Below are positions 52,717 through 60,349 of a stretch of 64,000 nt of DNA, one piece after another. The position numbers and the translations under genes are program-made. The notes under the pieces are model-generated. The model did not search any database, was not told the origin of the DNA, and saw only the letters and a program-made list of their open reading frames with translations. Origin of the DNA: QHXM01 sp032160165 (lineage in GTDB: Bacteria > Acidobacteriota > Blastocatellia > Pyrinomonadales > Pyrinomonadaceae); assembly GCA_032160165.1 (NCBI GenBank), contig JAVHWA010000152.1:8665-72664 (forward strand), in the 5' to 3' direction. Each line of letters opens with the position of its first letter. The stretch's first letter is position 1.

Positions 52717-54345
52717 TTAAGAACCCGTCCACGAGCGGTAAGCATCCAGCACACGCTGTGCGTTGTGCTTCCATGTATGCTTCGCAATGGCTTCGCGTCT
52801 CGCGGCCTCGCCCAATTGATCGCGTAGTTGTGATGATTCCACCAATCGCAGGATGGCTTCGCTCAGTTCAGTTACGTTACCCGGCTCGACCAGCAACGCC
52901 GTCCGTCCATCTTCCAATACTTCGCCGATCTGACCCAGCCGACTGGCAACGATTCCCTTTCCCATCGCCATGTACTCGAAGAGTTTTGTCGGGGAGCCAA
53001 AGAATTCACTTCCGTCTTCGAGCGGAACGTGGGGAGAGACGAGCAGGTCGCATGCATCAAGTAGAGCGGGTACTCGCTGGTGCTCGACTGCGCCAGTCAG
53101 TATCACACGGTCCTCCATGCCTGCCTCTCGCAGGATCTGTTCGACCTCATTGCGCAACGCTCCGCTTCCCACCAGCAGAAAGCGCACTCTCGCTTCCTTT
53201 GGCACGAGCTTGATTGCTTCGGCGAGCGCGAGCACGCCGTGCCATGGGCCAAACGTGCCGATAAAGCCGACCAGCGTTTCGCCCGTTTCCAGTTCAAGCT
53301 CTTTTCGTACCTTGTCTCCTCCGATGCCCGGACGAAAGCGCTCGACATCTACACCGTTGGGATTGACGATAATCTTATGCTCATCGACGCCCACGCGCAG
53401 AAGGTTCCGGCGCTCGACGTCAGAAACCACGAAGATGCGGGCCGCGGCCGCCAGGTTCAAGTGTTCATAGCGTTCGAGCAGGGCCAGGCTTCCTACGCGG
53501 TCCCAGTAGCGGCCCACCCACACCTCAGAACCGTTGTACTCGAGAAACATCGGTCGGCCCGTCTTCAGACTCGCCTTAACTCCTGCCCATGTGAATCGAC
53601 TGTATCGCTGGTAAATAAAGTCCGGCGGATCCCGCTCGATTTCACTCGTGGCTTCATCCGCGAAAAGAAGATTGTTATAGACGTCAAACGCCGCGCGGGT
53701 CGAGCCGATGGGCTTCGGCCAAACGATTTTCACCTGAGTCCTGTTTTCATCAAGACCGGCGATGCTGTCGTTGCTAACGAGCGAGATCATCGCGCCAAGC
53801 TCTGAAACCGCTTCGACGAAACCATTGATATGGCTGGCCGCACCGCCAAGCTGCGTGCCGGGTCCGGGCGTGGCGCGCACATACGTGATCGTAGTCATGT
53901 CACTTGCAGCGCGTTTCGTCGTCCCCGGTGCGCGCCTTCTGACAGCGACCTCCAATCGTCGAAGCTGGGTGGCTGCGCGAGTCAGAGCGGCTGCGCTGAT
54001 GGCAGCCTCTCGGGCAAGACGCGTGGGCGAAGCCAGTAAGCTGCGCGACCTGCCCTCTTCGCGCCAACCTCCGTGAGCATCGAGAAGGACAGTCCGACGT
54101 GCCCCTGCCAGCGCGCCGAATAGAAGAAAGGCGTTTTGTCCGCGTTGCCATGCCAGACGCTCGGTTGCCACCGCGAATACGTCGGGTCGAAGCGCGCGCA
54201 GTGAGTTCAAGCGGCTCGAGAGTCCTTTAGAGCTCTCGATCTCTCGCCGCGGGATCTCTTCGACAACAGCTTTCGGGTAGCGAGTGGCCAGCGCCTCGAC
54301 TGCGGCGCGCGCCTCCCCGCTCAGCATCAACAACACGACTTTCAT
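52717..54345 (-). CDS. Glycosyltransferase family 4 with N-terminal extension
   Basis: It has 542 residues from the ATG one base after the flippase stop codon, so translation is coupled. Residues 1-170 form an extra region with a Rossmann-like start (MKVVLLMLSGEARAAVEALA). The GT-B enzyme starts near 175 (TTITYVRATPGPGTQLGGAA). The donor half contains NPNGVDVERFRPG, VGFIGTFGPWHG and SPTKLFEYMAMGKG with the conserved glutamates. It likely adds a sugar to the growing repeat unit. Confidence 0.88.
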   Translation of the reverse strand: MKVVLLMLSGEARAAVEALATRYPKAVVEEIPRREIESSKGLSSRLNSLRALRPDVFAVATERLAWQRGQNAFLLFGALAGARRTVLLDAHGGWREEGRSRSLLASPTRLAREAAISAAALTRAATQLRRLEVAVRRRAPGTTKRAASDMTTITYVRATPGPGTQLGGAASHINGFVEAVSELGAMISLVSNDSIAGLDENRTQVKIVWPKPIGSTRAAFDVYNNLLFADEATSEIERDPPDFIYQRYSRFTWAGVKASLKTGRPMFLEYNGSEVWVGRYWDRVGSLALLERYEHLNLAAAARIFVVSDVERRNLLRVGVDEHKIIVNPNGVDVERFRPGIGGDKVRKELELETGETLVGFIGTFGPWHGVLALAEAIKLVPKEARVRFLLVGSGALRNEVEQILREAGMEDRVILTGAVEHQRVPALLDACDLLVSPHVPLEDGSEFFGSPTKLFEYMAMGKGIVASRLGQIGEVLEDGRTALLVEPGNVTELSEAILRLVESSQLRDQLGEAARREAIAKHTWKHNAQRVLDAYRSWTGS

Positions 54346-54346
54346 T

Positions 54347-55729
54347 CTAGTCTTTAGCTTTCCTCGCTCGCACCGCGCCGCGGCTTGCGGGTAACACTGT
54401 CGACAACGCACGCAGTTCCCCGCCGCGGATAAGCAACATGCTTGATAGGGTGCTGCCGGTCCTCACACGAAAGTAGACCGCGACCAATGCAAAGATGAGT
54501 GTATAGGAGACGGTCGAAGCGAATGCCGCGCCCCGCGCGCCCAGCGAAGGAACCAGCCCAAAAGTCAGGCTGATGTTTACTACCAGCGTCAGAAGCCAGA
54601 ACAAAGGGACCGCGATGGGCAAGCCGATCGCGTTGAGATACTGCACCAGCACGGATTCAATGCCAATCAGAAAGACCCCGGGAAGGAGAATCAACAGTTG
54701 GACCGTCACATCCCTAAACGCGTGACCATAGAGGACCGGTAAGACGAAACTCATCGGCACGCTCACCACACAAACGAGGAACATGACGAAGGCTGTATGG
54801 CGAGAGACGCGGCAGGTCAGGTCGGTTCTGGAAGCGTCTTCAGCAGCAACGCGCGGAAAAAGCAGGGTAGCGATTACGCCTGGCAAAAGCATCAACATCA
54901 TTGCCACCTGCGAAGCCACGCTATAGACGCCGGCCTCGCCTGCTCCGCGAAAATGATTCACCACCAGGAGGTCGATCCGGAATATCAGCAAGCCGGCCAG
55001 GGTCGCAATATGAAATTTTGCGCCGTAGCGGATCATACGTCCGAAGAGTGGCGCGTCGGGCCGCCATGGCCGACCATCTTTCATTTTCGCGCCGTAGGCT
55101 CCCACCAACGCGATGATAAGTAGGCCGACAGCGACGCTCGCTCCGGTATTCAAAGTAACGATCAACCATAAGCCCGCATTCAGTATGACCAGGGCGACAA
55201 TAGCGTTGAGCAGGACGAAAGACTGGCCAACGAGATCGAGAGTATTAAAACGCCCGACACGCCCGAGCGCCAGAAAGATGTTGAGTCCGATGAGCGTAAT
55301 CAGTTGGAAAGGAATTGAGATGGCGGCAATCCCGATTAACCGTGGCGGGACAAATCCAAATAACCCGGGCCACCAAACAGCCAGCAGTATCAGACCGAAA
55401 GCGAGAAGACCGCCGACGACAGATGCGAAGATCAGGGAGTTGAGGGCCGTCGCCGCCAGGTGTCGCTTATCCTGCGAGATGAAATAGGTATTGGCCGAGG
55501 GAAGACCCGCGCTACAAAGTTGAACGATGGTCGCAACGGCCACGTTGATGACCGCCAACTGCCCCAGTCCTTCGGCTCCTAACCATCGGGCGACAATGAT
55601 TCCCGCAGCGACGCTATTGATCGCCATCAGGACGCGGGCTGTGAGCGTCCACGCGACGTGAACCGAGAAACGCCGCGACGCTGAATGCCGGTTGGGGCTT
55701 GAAATGTTCTCTGAAGGCTGTTCCGACAT
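54347..55729 (-). CDS. Polysaccharide flippase (Wzx/MOP superfamily)
   Basis: It has 460 residues with 12-14 predicted transmembrane helices spread over the whole length, for example FSVHVAWTLTARVLMAINSV, GLLAFGLILLAVWWPGLFGF and AALTI-like C-terminal helices. The GPxF-less MOP fold is inferred from hydrophobic spacing and position before a glycosyltransferase. It exports lipid-linked repeat units across the inner membrane. It overlaps no gene but abuts the GT4 gene by 1 nt. Confidence 0.87.
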   Translation of the reverse strand: MSEQPSENISSPNRHSASRRFSVHVAWTLTARVLMAINSVAAGIIVARWLGAEGLGQLAVINVAVATIVQLCSAGLPSANTYFISQDKRHLAATALNSLIFASVVGGLLAFGLILLAVWWPGLFGFVPPRLIGIAAISIPFQLITLIGLNIFLALGRVGRFNTLDLVGQSFVLLNAIVALVILNAGLWLIVTLNTGASVAVGLLIIALVGAYGAKMKDGRPWRPDAPLFGRMIRYGAKFHIATLAGLLIFRIDLLVVNHFRGAGEAGVYSVASQVAMMLMLLPGVIATLLFPRVAAEDASRTDLTCRVSRHTAFVMFLVCVVSVPMSFVLPVLYGHAFRDVTVQLLILLPGVFLIGIESVLVQYLNAIGLPIAVPLFWLLTLVVNISLTFGLVPSLGARGAAFASTVSYTLIFALVAVYFRVRTGSTLSSMLLIRGGELRALSTVLPASRGAVRARKAKD

Positions 55730-55767
55730 CTCAATCGATTGCCAGGGCCTTGTTCTCGAAGCACGGC

Positions 55768-55797
55768 AACCCGCCCGCTGACGCAGGCGGTTCTGAC
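55768..55797 (-). repeat. Hairpin repeat, CCGCCTGCGTCAGCGG family (third copy)
   Basis: In inverse orientation it matches the arms at 7594-7624 and 7673-7704. Single copy here, upstream of the flippase and downstream of asnB copy 2. Confidence 0.88.
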
Positions 55798-55807
55798 TTT
55801 TGCCAGC

Positions 55808-57736
55808 TTACCCGCGATCAATCCAACGCTCGTACCACAAGCTTAAGTTTAACAGCGCCCACAGATGAAACCCCCACTCTCGCTTTCCGCTACGATGTTC
55901 ATCCAGTAGGCGCGCGATGAATTTATAATCAAAGAAGTCGCGGCGGCGCATGGTCGAATTCATCAGATGCGAATCGAACCACTCGCCCAGACCGTTTCGA
56001 AACCACTCTCGCACCGGAGCGCCGAAGCCTCGCTTAGGGCTGTAGAGCAAATCCTTCGGCAGTATCTCTTCAAGCGCCCGCTTGAGGATGTGTTTGCCGC
56101 TCGTGCCTTCGACTTTCAACTCGCGCGGAAGCGCCAGCGCATACTCGACAAGATGATGATCGAGAAACGGGACGCGCGCCTCTACCGACGTCGCCATTGT
56201 TATCTTGTCCACCCGCATCAAAAGCAGTTCCGGCAAACGAAGCTTCAATTCCAGGTAGGTCATCTGCGACAGGAAATCCGAGCCCGGACGCTGGTCTTCG
56301 ATGTGGTCCAGGTACCTGTTCACAACTTCGAGGGACGAACGCCCGCTCATCCGCTCGCGCAGCCGTTTCGACAACACTCTGGGCTTCAGGGTCTCGTCGT
56401 AAACGACTACGCCGCCCCAGAACAACGGTTCATCGGCTCCCAGCCGTCGAATGAGCTCTATCGCCGCGCGCTTTCGTCCGGTCGCTTCCAGAGCGGGACG
56501 CGTCAATGCGCTGGCGGCGCGTCGCAACGACTGAGGCACCCGTTCGGCATGCTGCCAGAACTTCTCGTAGATCCGCAGGTGACGGACGTAGTTATCATAG
56601 CCGCTGAAGATTTCGTCTGAGCCTTCGCCCACCTGCACCACGATGGTCCCCGAATCGCGCGCCAGTTTTGAAACATAGTAGAGCGGCACGCAAACCGGAT
56701 CGGCGATGGGTTCGTCCTGATGAAAAACTAGGTCGGGAAGGAACTTTGTCATCTCAGCTTCAGAGATGATCACTTCGTGGTGGTTCGTCTGGAAGTCATG
56801 CGCAATGCGCCGCGCTGAATCCAACTCGTTGAGATAGTCCTCATCTTTGAAGCCTACGGTAAAGGTCTCGACCGGACGTGACATAAGCTCGGACATCAGG
56901 GCGACGTTCGCCGATGAATCGACTCCCCCGGAGAGAAAGACTCCGAATGGCACATCGGACATCATCCGTTTGCGAATTGAATCTCTGAGCAGCCGCAGGA
57001 TTTCAGCCTTGTGCTCGTCCTCAGTTCGAGTTATCGCATTCTCAGGCGGCAGCGCATCCCAATACTGTGTGATTGTGAGCGCTCCATCGCGGCGTAGAGT
57101 AAGCATCTGTCCAGCCGACAGTTTTTGTATGTCGCGGAAGAGTGTCTGGGGGGCAGGCGTGGTCAGAAATGTCAGGTAGTGATAGAGCGATTCCTCGTCG
57201 ACGTCCGGGACGACGGCGGGATGCTGGAGTATCGCTTTGATTTCCGAGGCGAAGATGAAGCGTCCATCTTTGTGGTAATAATAGAGCGGCTTTACTCCAA
57301 TGCGATCGCGAACCAGCGTTAGCTGCTCGCGCGGCTCGTCCCAGAGGGCGATCGCATAGTCGCCTTCTATCTCGTGCACGAAGTCCAGCCCACGTTCTTC
57401 GTAGAGATGAAGGATCGTCTCAGAATCCGTCCGCGAGGCGTAGACATGGCCGCGTTGTTCGAGCCCTTGGCGAAGGTCGGCGTGGTTGTAGATCTCGCCG
57501 TTGAATACCAGCCAGACTTTATCCGAGCACCCGTGCATCGGTTGATGCCCCGCTTCCGAGAGGTCAATGATCGATAACCGGCGAAATCCCAATCCGCCTC
57601 GTTCGCCATCGAAGATCAACTCGCCCGAGTCGTCAGGCCCACGGTGGGTCATCTGGTCGCGCATTCGCTCGACCAGCGTGCGGTCGATATTTCCGCGCGC
57701 CGCCCCGTATTCCCATATTCCGCAGATTCCACACAT
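55808..57736 (-). CDS. asnB: Asparagine synthase-like glutamine amidotransferase (copy 2)
   Basis: It has 642 residues beginning MCGICGIWEYG with the nucleophile Cys2. The glutaminase domain (1-210) has the EIYNHADLR segment, and the PP-loop FLSGGVDSSAN is near residue 267. RVPFLDHHLVEYA and KRGFGAPVREWF are C-terminal landmarks. Overall similar to copy 1 at 46942 but clearly different in sequence. Two such enzymes in one glycan locus suggest amidation of two sugars or two positions rather than asparagine supply. Confidence 0.92.
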   Translation of the reverse strand: MCGICGIWEYGAARGNIDRTLVERMRDQMTHRGPDDSGELIFDGERGGLGFRRLSIIDLSEAGHQPMHGCSDKVWLVFNGEIYNHADLRQGLEQRGHVYASRTDSETILHLYEERGLDFVHEIEGDYAIALWDEPREQLTLVRDRIGVKPLYYYHKDGRFIFASEIKAILQHPAVVPDVDEESLYHYLTFLTTPAPQTLFRDIQKLSAGQMLTLRRDGALTITQYWDALPPENAITRTEDEHKAEILRLLRDSIRKRMMSDVPFGVFLSGGVDSSANVALMSELMSRPVETFTVGFKDEDYLNELDSARRIAHDFQTNHHEVIISEAEMTKFLPDLVFHQDEPIADPVCVPLYYVSKLARDSGTIVVQVGEGSDEIFSGYDNYVRHLRIYEKFWQHAERVPQSLRRAASALTRPALEATGRKRAAIELIRRLGADEPLFWGGVVVYDETLKPRVLSKRLRERMSGRSSLEVVNRYLDHIEDQRPGSDFLSQMTYLELKLRLPELLLMRVDKITMATSVEARVPFLDHHLVEYALALPRELKVEGTSGKHILKRALEEILPKDLLYSPKRGFGAPVREWFRNGLGEWFDSHLMNSTMRRRDFFDYKFIARLLDEHRSGKREWGFHLWALLNLSLWYERWIDRG

Positions 57737-57740
57737 CTAG

Positions 57741-57831
57741 GTTAGTTTTGAATTATGAGTTTTGAGTTTTGAATTCCAGCGATCAGTTTCAACCGGCCCA
57801 ATTCAAAACTCATAACTCAAAATTCATAATT
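57741..57831. repeat. Short-tandem inverted repeat, GAGTTTT unit
   Basis: Left AGTTTTGAATTATGAGTTTT then GAGTTTTGAATT; right AATTCAAAACTCATAACTCA then AAATTCATAATT. The unit is that of 3601-3740. It encodes the last residues of the formyltransferase. Confidence 0.92.
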
Positions 57832-58496
57832 ATCTTCTCCACCGCGCCTCGAAAGAGTCTGGACATGACGTAATACCTGTGTCCCGATCCATCATTTAGT
57901 TTGTACTCAAACCCTTCTGAGCCGAGAAGCTCGATCGCTCGACGAAAGAACACGGCATCAAGGTTGAAGAGTCGCTCTCGGGCCTCGCGTAGTGAGCGGC
58001 AGTCGGAGATGTCAATCTCTTCCGAGAGAACGATCCGCTCGCCAGTGTCTATGTTCGAATCTATGAAGAACACCGTGATGCCAACCGGCTCGCCCTCGAG
58101 GACAGACCACTCCATCACGCTGCGTCCGCGAAAGCGAGGCAGCATGCCGATATGCGGATTTAGTATGCCGAGGCGGAACGCATCGATGGTGGATTGGCGG
58201 TAGATTTCTCCCGATTTGTGAAGGCCGATGTCCAGCTCAAGACCTTGCAGCCGTGTCAGCGTCTTCGCATGTGTTAGCGGCTTTCTAAAACGGATAACTT
58301 TCCTGCCCAGGACGAGCCGCAGCGATTTCAAACCACCCCGTCTCAAAAACAATCTTGCCACATGCCGGGCAAGGCTTTGCGAATCATTCGGTGCTGGAAA
58401 AAGGAGGACCAGGACTTCGCAGTCGGGAACGCGCTTGAACTCGTCGTAAATAGTTAGAGCCGCGGGAAGAGAATTTACCAGGATTCCTGCTCGCAT
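57810..58496 (-). CDS. Formyltransferase-family protein (sugar N-formyltransferase-like)
   Basis: It has 228 residues, the catalytic N-domain only. The formyltransferase signature is NPHIGMLPRFRG near residue 115, where N, H and the LPxxRG loop match the folate-binding site. VGITVFFIDSNIDTGERI carries the catalytic Asp (DTG). Met-tRNA formyltransferase is longer and carries a C-terminal tRNA domain absent here. In a glycan cluster this size fits an amino-sugar N-formyltransferase. The last residues (IIMNFEL) come from the repeat. Confidence 0.82.
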   Translation of the reverse strand: MRAGILVNSLPAALTIYDEFKRVPDCEVLVLLFPAPNDSQSLARHVARLFLRRGGLKSLRLVLGRKVIRFRKPLTHAKTLTRLQGLELDIGLHKSGEIYRQSTIDAFRLGILNPHIGMLPRFRGRSVMEWSVLEGEPVGITVFFIDSNIDTGERIVLSEEIDISDCRSLREARERLFNLDAVFFRRAIELLGSEGFEYKLNDGSGHRYYVMSRLFRGAVEKIIMNFEL

Positions 58497-58499
58497 TCG

Positions 58500-59174
58500 T
58501 TATCTCGAAATCCATGCAGCCAGAGCGCGGGCGTAAAGACAGAAGTAAGAAACCAGAAGCCAGTCGTATTGTCCTGGTGGATGCCAGGCCGAAGGAAGCA
58601 ACTCGTAATAGTAGTTCAGGGCATCAAGAAACCTCAAATCACTCCCTGCGCAGGCCTGTAGCGCGACAAGATTCAACTTCAGCAGGAGATCTTCGGCATG
58701 AATCGCCCGTAGGGAGTTCTTCTTCTCTATCAGCGCGCGGTCCTGCACCATTAGCCTGGTCAATACCCATTCACGGACTCCATCCTCCGCTGGCAGAGTG
58801 AAGTTGAGAGGACAGGCGTACCTTTCTGAGAGAAGCTGGAAACGAGCACTCGCGTCATGATTCGATAAATCATCCAGCAGGAGGGCCGGAAGCGAGGGCA
58901 CTGCCCCAAACCGCAGATCCAACGGCTCGCCCAAAGACAGTCGACGCAAATAAGCAAGGGAATCAAAGTCTCCTTCCATCCATCGGACTGGAGCCGTCAT
59001 TTTCGGGAAAGATTCGGACAGTTCCGTCGACGACGCTACCAGCAGTTGTCTCTTGGCATCGGCAACAAAGTCAGACGCCGGACCGTAACGTTCTGGCAAC
59101 AGACCTGCGATGCGCGTGTTGAGCAGTTCAGCGAAGCGGTCTTTTAGCGCAGTAACGATAAAGTCTTTGGGCAT
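58500..59174 (-). CDS. Unknown protein of the polysaccharide cluster
   Basis: I do not recognise the family. It has 224 residues, probably cytoplasmic, rich in Leu and mostly helical. Segments: FIVTALKDRFAELLNTRIAG (N-terminal helix), MEGDFDSLAYLRRLSLGEPL, then a central SERYACPLNFTLPAEDGVRE. The Trp/Tyr-rich tail contains LNYYYELLPSAWHPPGQYDW. It is 4 nt upstream of the formyltransferase and about 10 nt after the deacetylase-like gene, so it is part of the same transcript. A role in lipid-linked sugar processing is only guessed from context. Confidence 0.7.
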   Translation of the reverse strand: MPKDFIVTALKDRFAELLNTRIAGLLPERYGPASDFVADAKRQLLVASSTELSESFPKMTAPVRWMEGDFDSLAYLRRLSLGEPLDLRFGAVPSLPALLLDDLSNHDASARFQLLSERYACPLNFTLPAEDGVREWVLTRLMVQDRALIEKKNSLRAIHAEDLLLKLNLVALQACAGSDLRFLDALNYYYELLPSAWHPPGQYDWLLVSYFCLYARALAAWISR

Positions 59175-59184
59175 GCTCAATGTT

Positions 59185-60327
59185 CTAGGCAGCGGTCCTG
59201 ACACGGAACATTCCCTTTTGCAGCCGGCCGGCAAGCTCGGTCAAGGTCAGACAGCGAATGTCTGAACTGGCGGCAATGTCTTTTATGAAGCGTTCGATAT
59301 GCGAGAAATCGTGGAGGTCCTTCGTGTGGTTCTCAAGAATGATCGGGACATCTTCTACACCCGCGGCCCGCGCGCGCCGACGAATTGAAGCGAGCATTTC
59401 ACCGAGCAGGGAATAGTCGAGTTGCGCTATATCCGAGATCAGGTGCTTCCCTTTTAGATAAGGAACGATCCCTTTCTCATAAACCCGCACGAATGGCGAA
59501 GCATGCCGCGCTTGGGCCCACTCGTGGCCATAAGCTTCGACGCTTCGGGTGTGCGTGGCCGCCGCCGAAGTGATACCGAGCCGACCTTTGATCTTCTCAG
59601 CCACCTTTCTCACATGGTGTTTGAAGACGTGGCGGCGCGATCCATAGAAGTGATTGGTCGGTACACAGATGATCGGCTCCGGCTTGTTCGAAACTTTGCG
59701 GGCGTCCGTCATCACTGGAAAGTAAGGCAGGAAATCTTCGTGGCAGTTCGTGTAATCGAGTTGAATGTTTCGCGTCTCATATCGAACGCCGCCCACGATG
59801 CTCATGTCGAAGACGATGCCGAGCTTGGCCAGCAGATTCAACATATGGGGCGATGGCGCAATGCACCACGACCCGGACCGGAAGGATACACACCTATATG
59901 ACGGATTAACCGGGCGCAGAAGATTTTCCAGATATTCCTTGCCGGCCGAAATCATCCGGTAGGCATCTTCCTGCGGGTAGTTCAAGATCGACCAATCAGC
60001 CGTCAGTTTCCATTGGCCTTCGACATACTGCGCATTAGTCCATTGAGGATGGATGTGCAGTTGTATGTCGTGCCCTTGGCGGAAGGTATCGAGGACGGCA
60101 GCGTCCCATTCGTCTGCCAGCTCTTTGAGCGTCGGTTCACGGCCCTGAAGCCTTCTGAAAGTTAGTTGCTGCATAACCTCAGCATTGAACGAGCCATGAA
60201 CGCCGTTTTGGTTGTAGATCCTGACCAACTCGCGCATCGGCGCGAACTGTAGTTGCCTCGCGTCCCCCGAGCCGTTGCCACTCAGTTCCCAGTCATCTAC
60301 AAACACAAGATAAATTGTCGGCGTCAC
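59185..60327 (-). CDS. Polysaccharide deacetylase-like protein
   Basis: It has 380 residues. The N-terminal segment IYLVFVDDWELSGNGSGD resembles the first NodB motif, with the Asp pair. HDIQLHIHPQW resembles the metal-binding HxxxH region, and FRSGSWCIAPS resembles the third motif. The C-terminal part (ENHTKDLHDFSHIERFIKD) again resembles the family end. No signal peptide is obvious, so it may act in the cytoplasm or be exported otherwise. It lies between the heparinase-like and unknown genes. Confidence 0.75.
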   Translation of the reverse strand: MTPTIYLVFVDDWELSGNGSGDARQLQFAPMRELVRIYNQNGVHGSFNAEVMQQLTFRRLQGREPTLKELADEWDAAVLDTFRQGHDIQLHIHPQWTNAQYVEGQWKLTADWSILNYPQEDAYRMISAGKEYLENLLRPVNPSYRCVSFRSGSWCIAPSPHMLNLLAKLGIVFDMSIVGGVRYETRNIQLDYTNCHEDFLPYFPVMTDARKVSNKPEPIICVPTNHFYGSRRHVFKHHVRKVAEKIKGRLGITSAAATHTRSVEAYGHEWAQARHASPFVRVYEKGIVPYLKGKHLISDIAQLDYSLLGEMLASIRRRARAAGVEDVPIILENHTKDLHDFSHIERFIKDIAASSDIRCLTLTELAGRLQKGMFRVRTAA

Positions 60328-60349
60328 TCTATGCTTTCTCCAAGCGATA

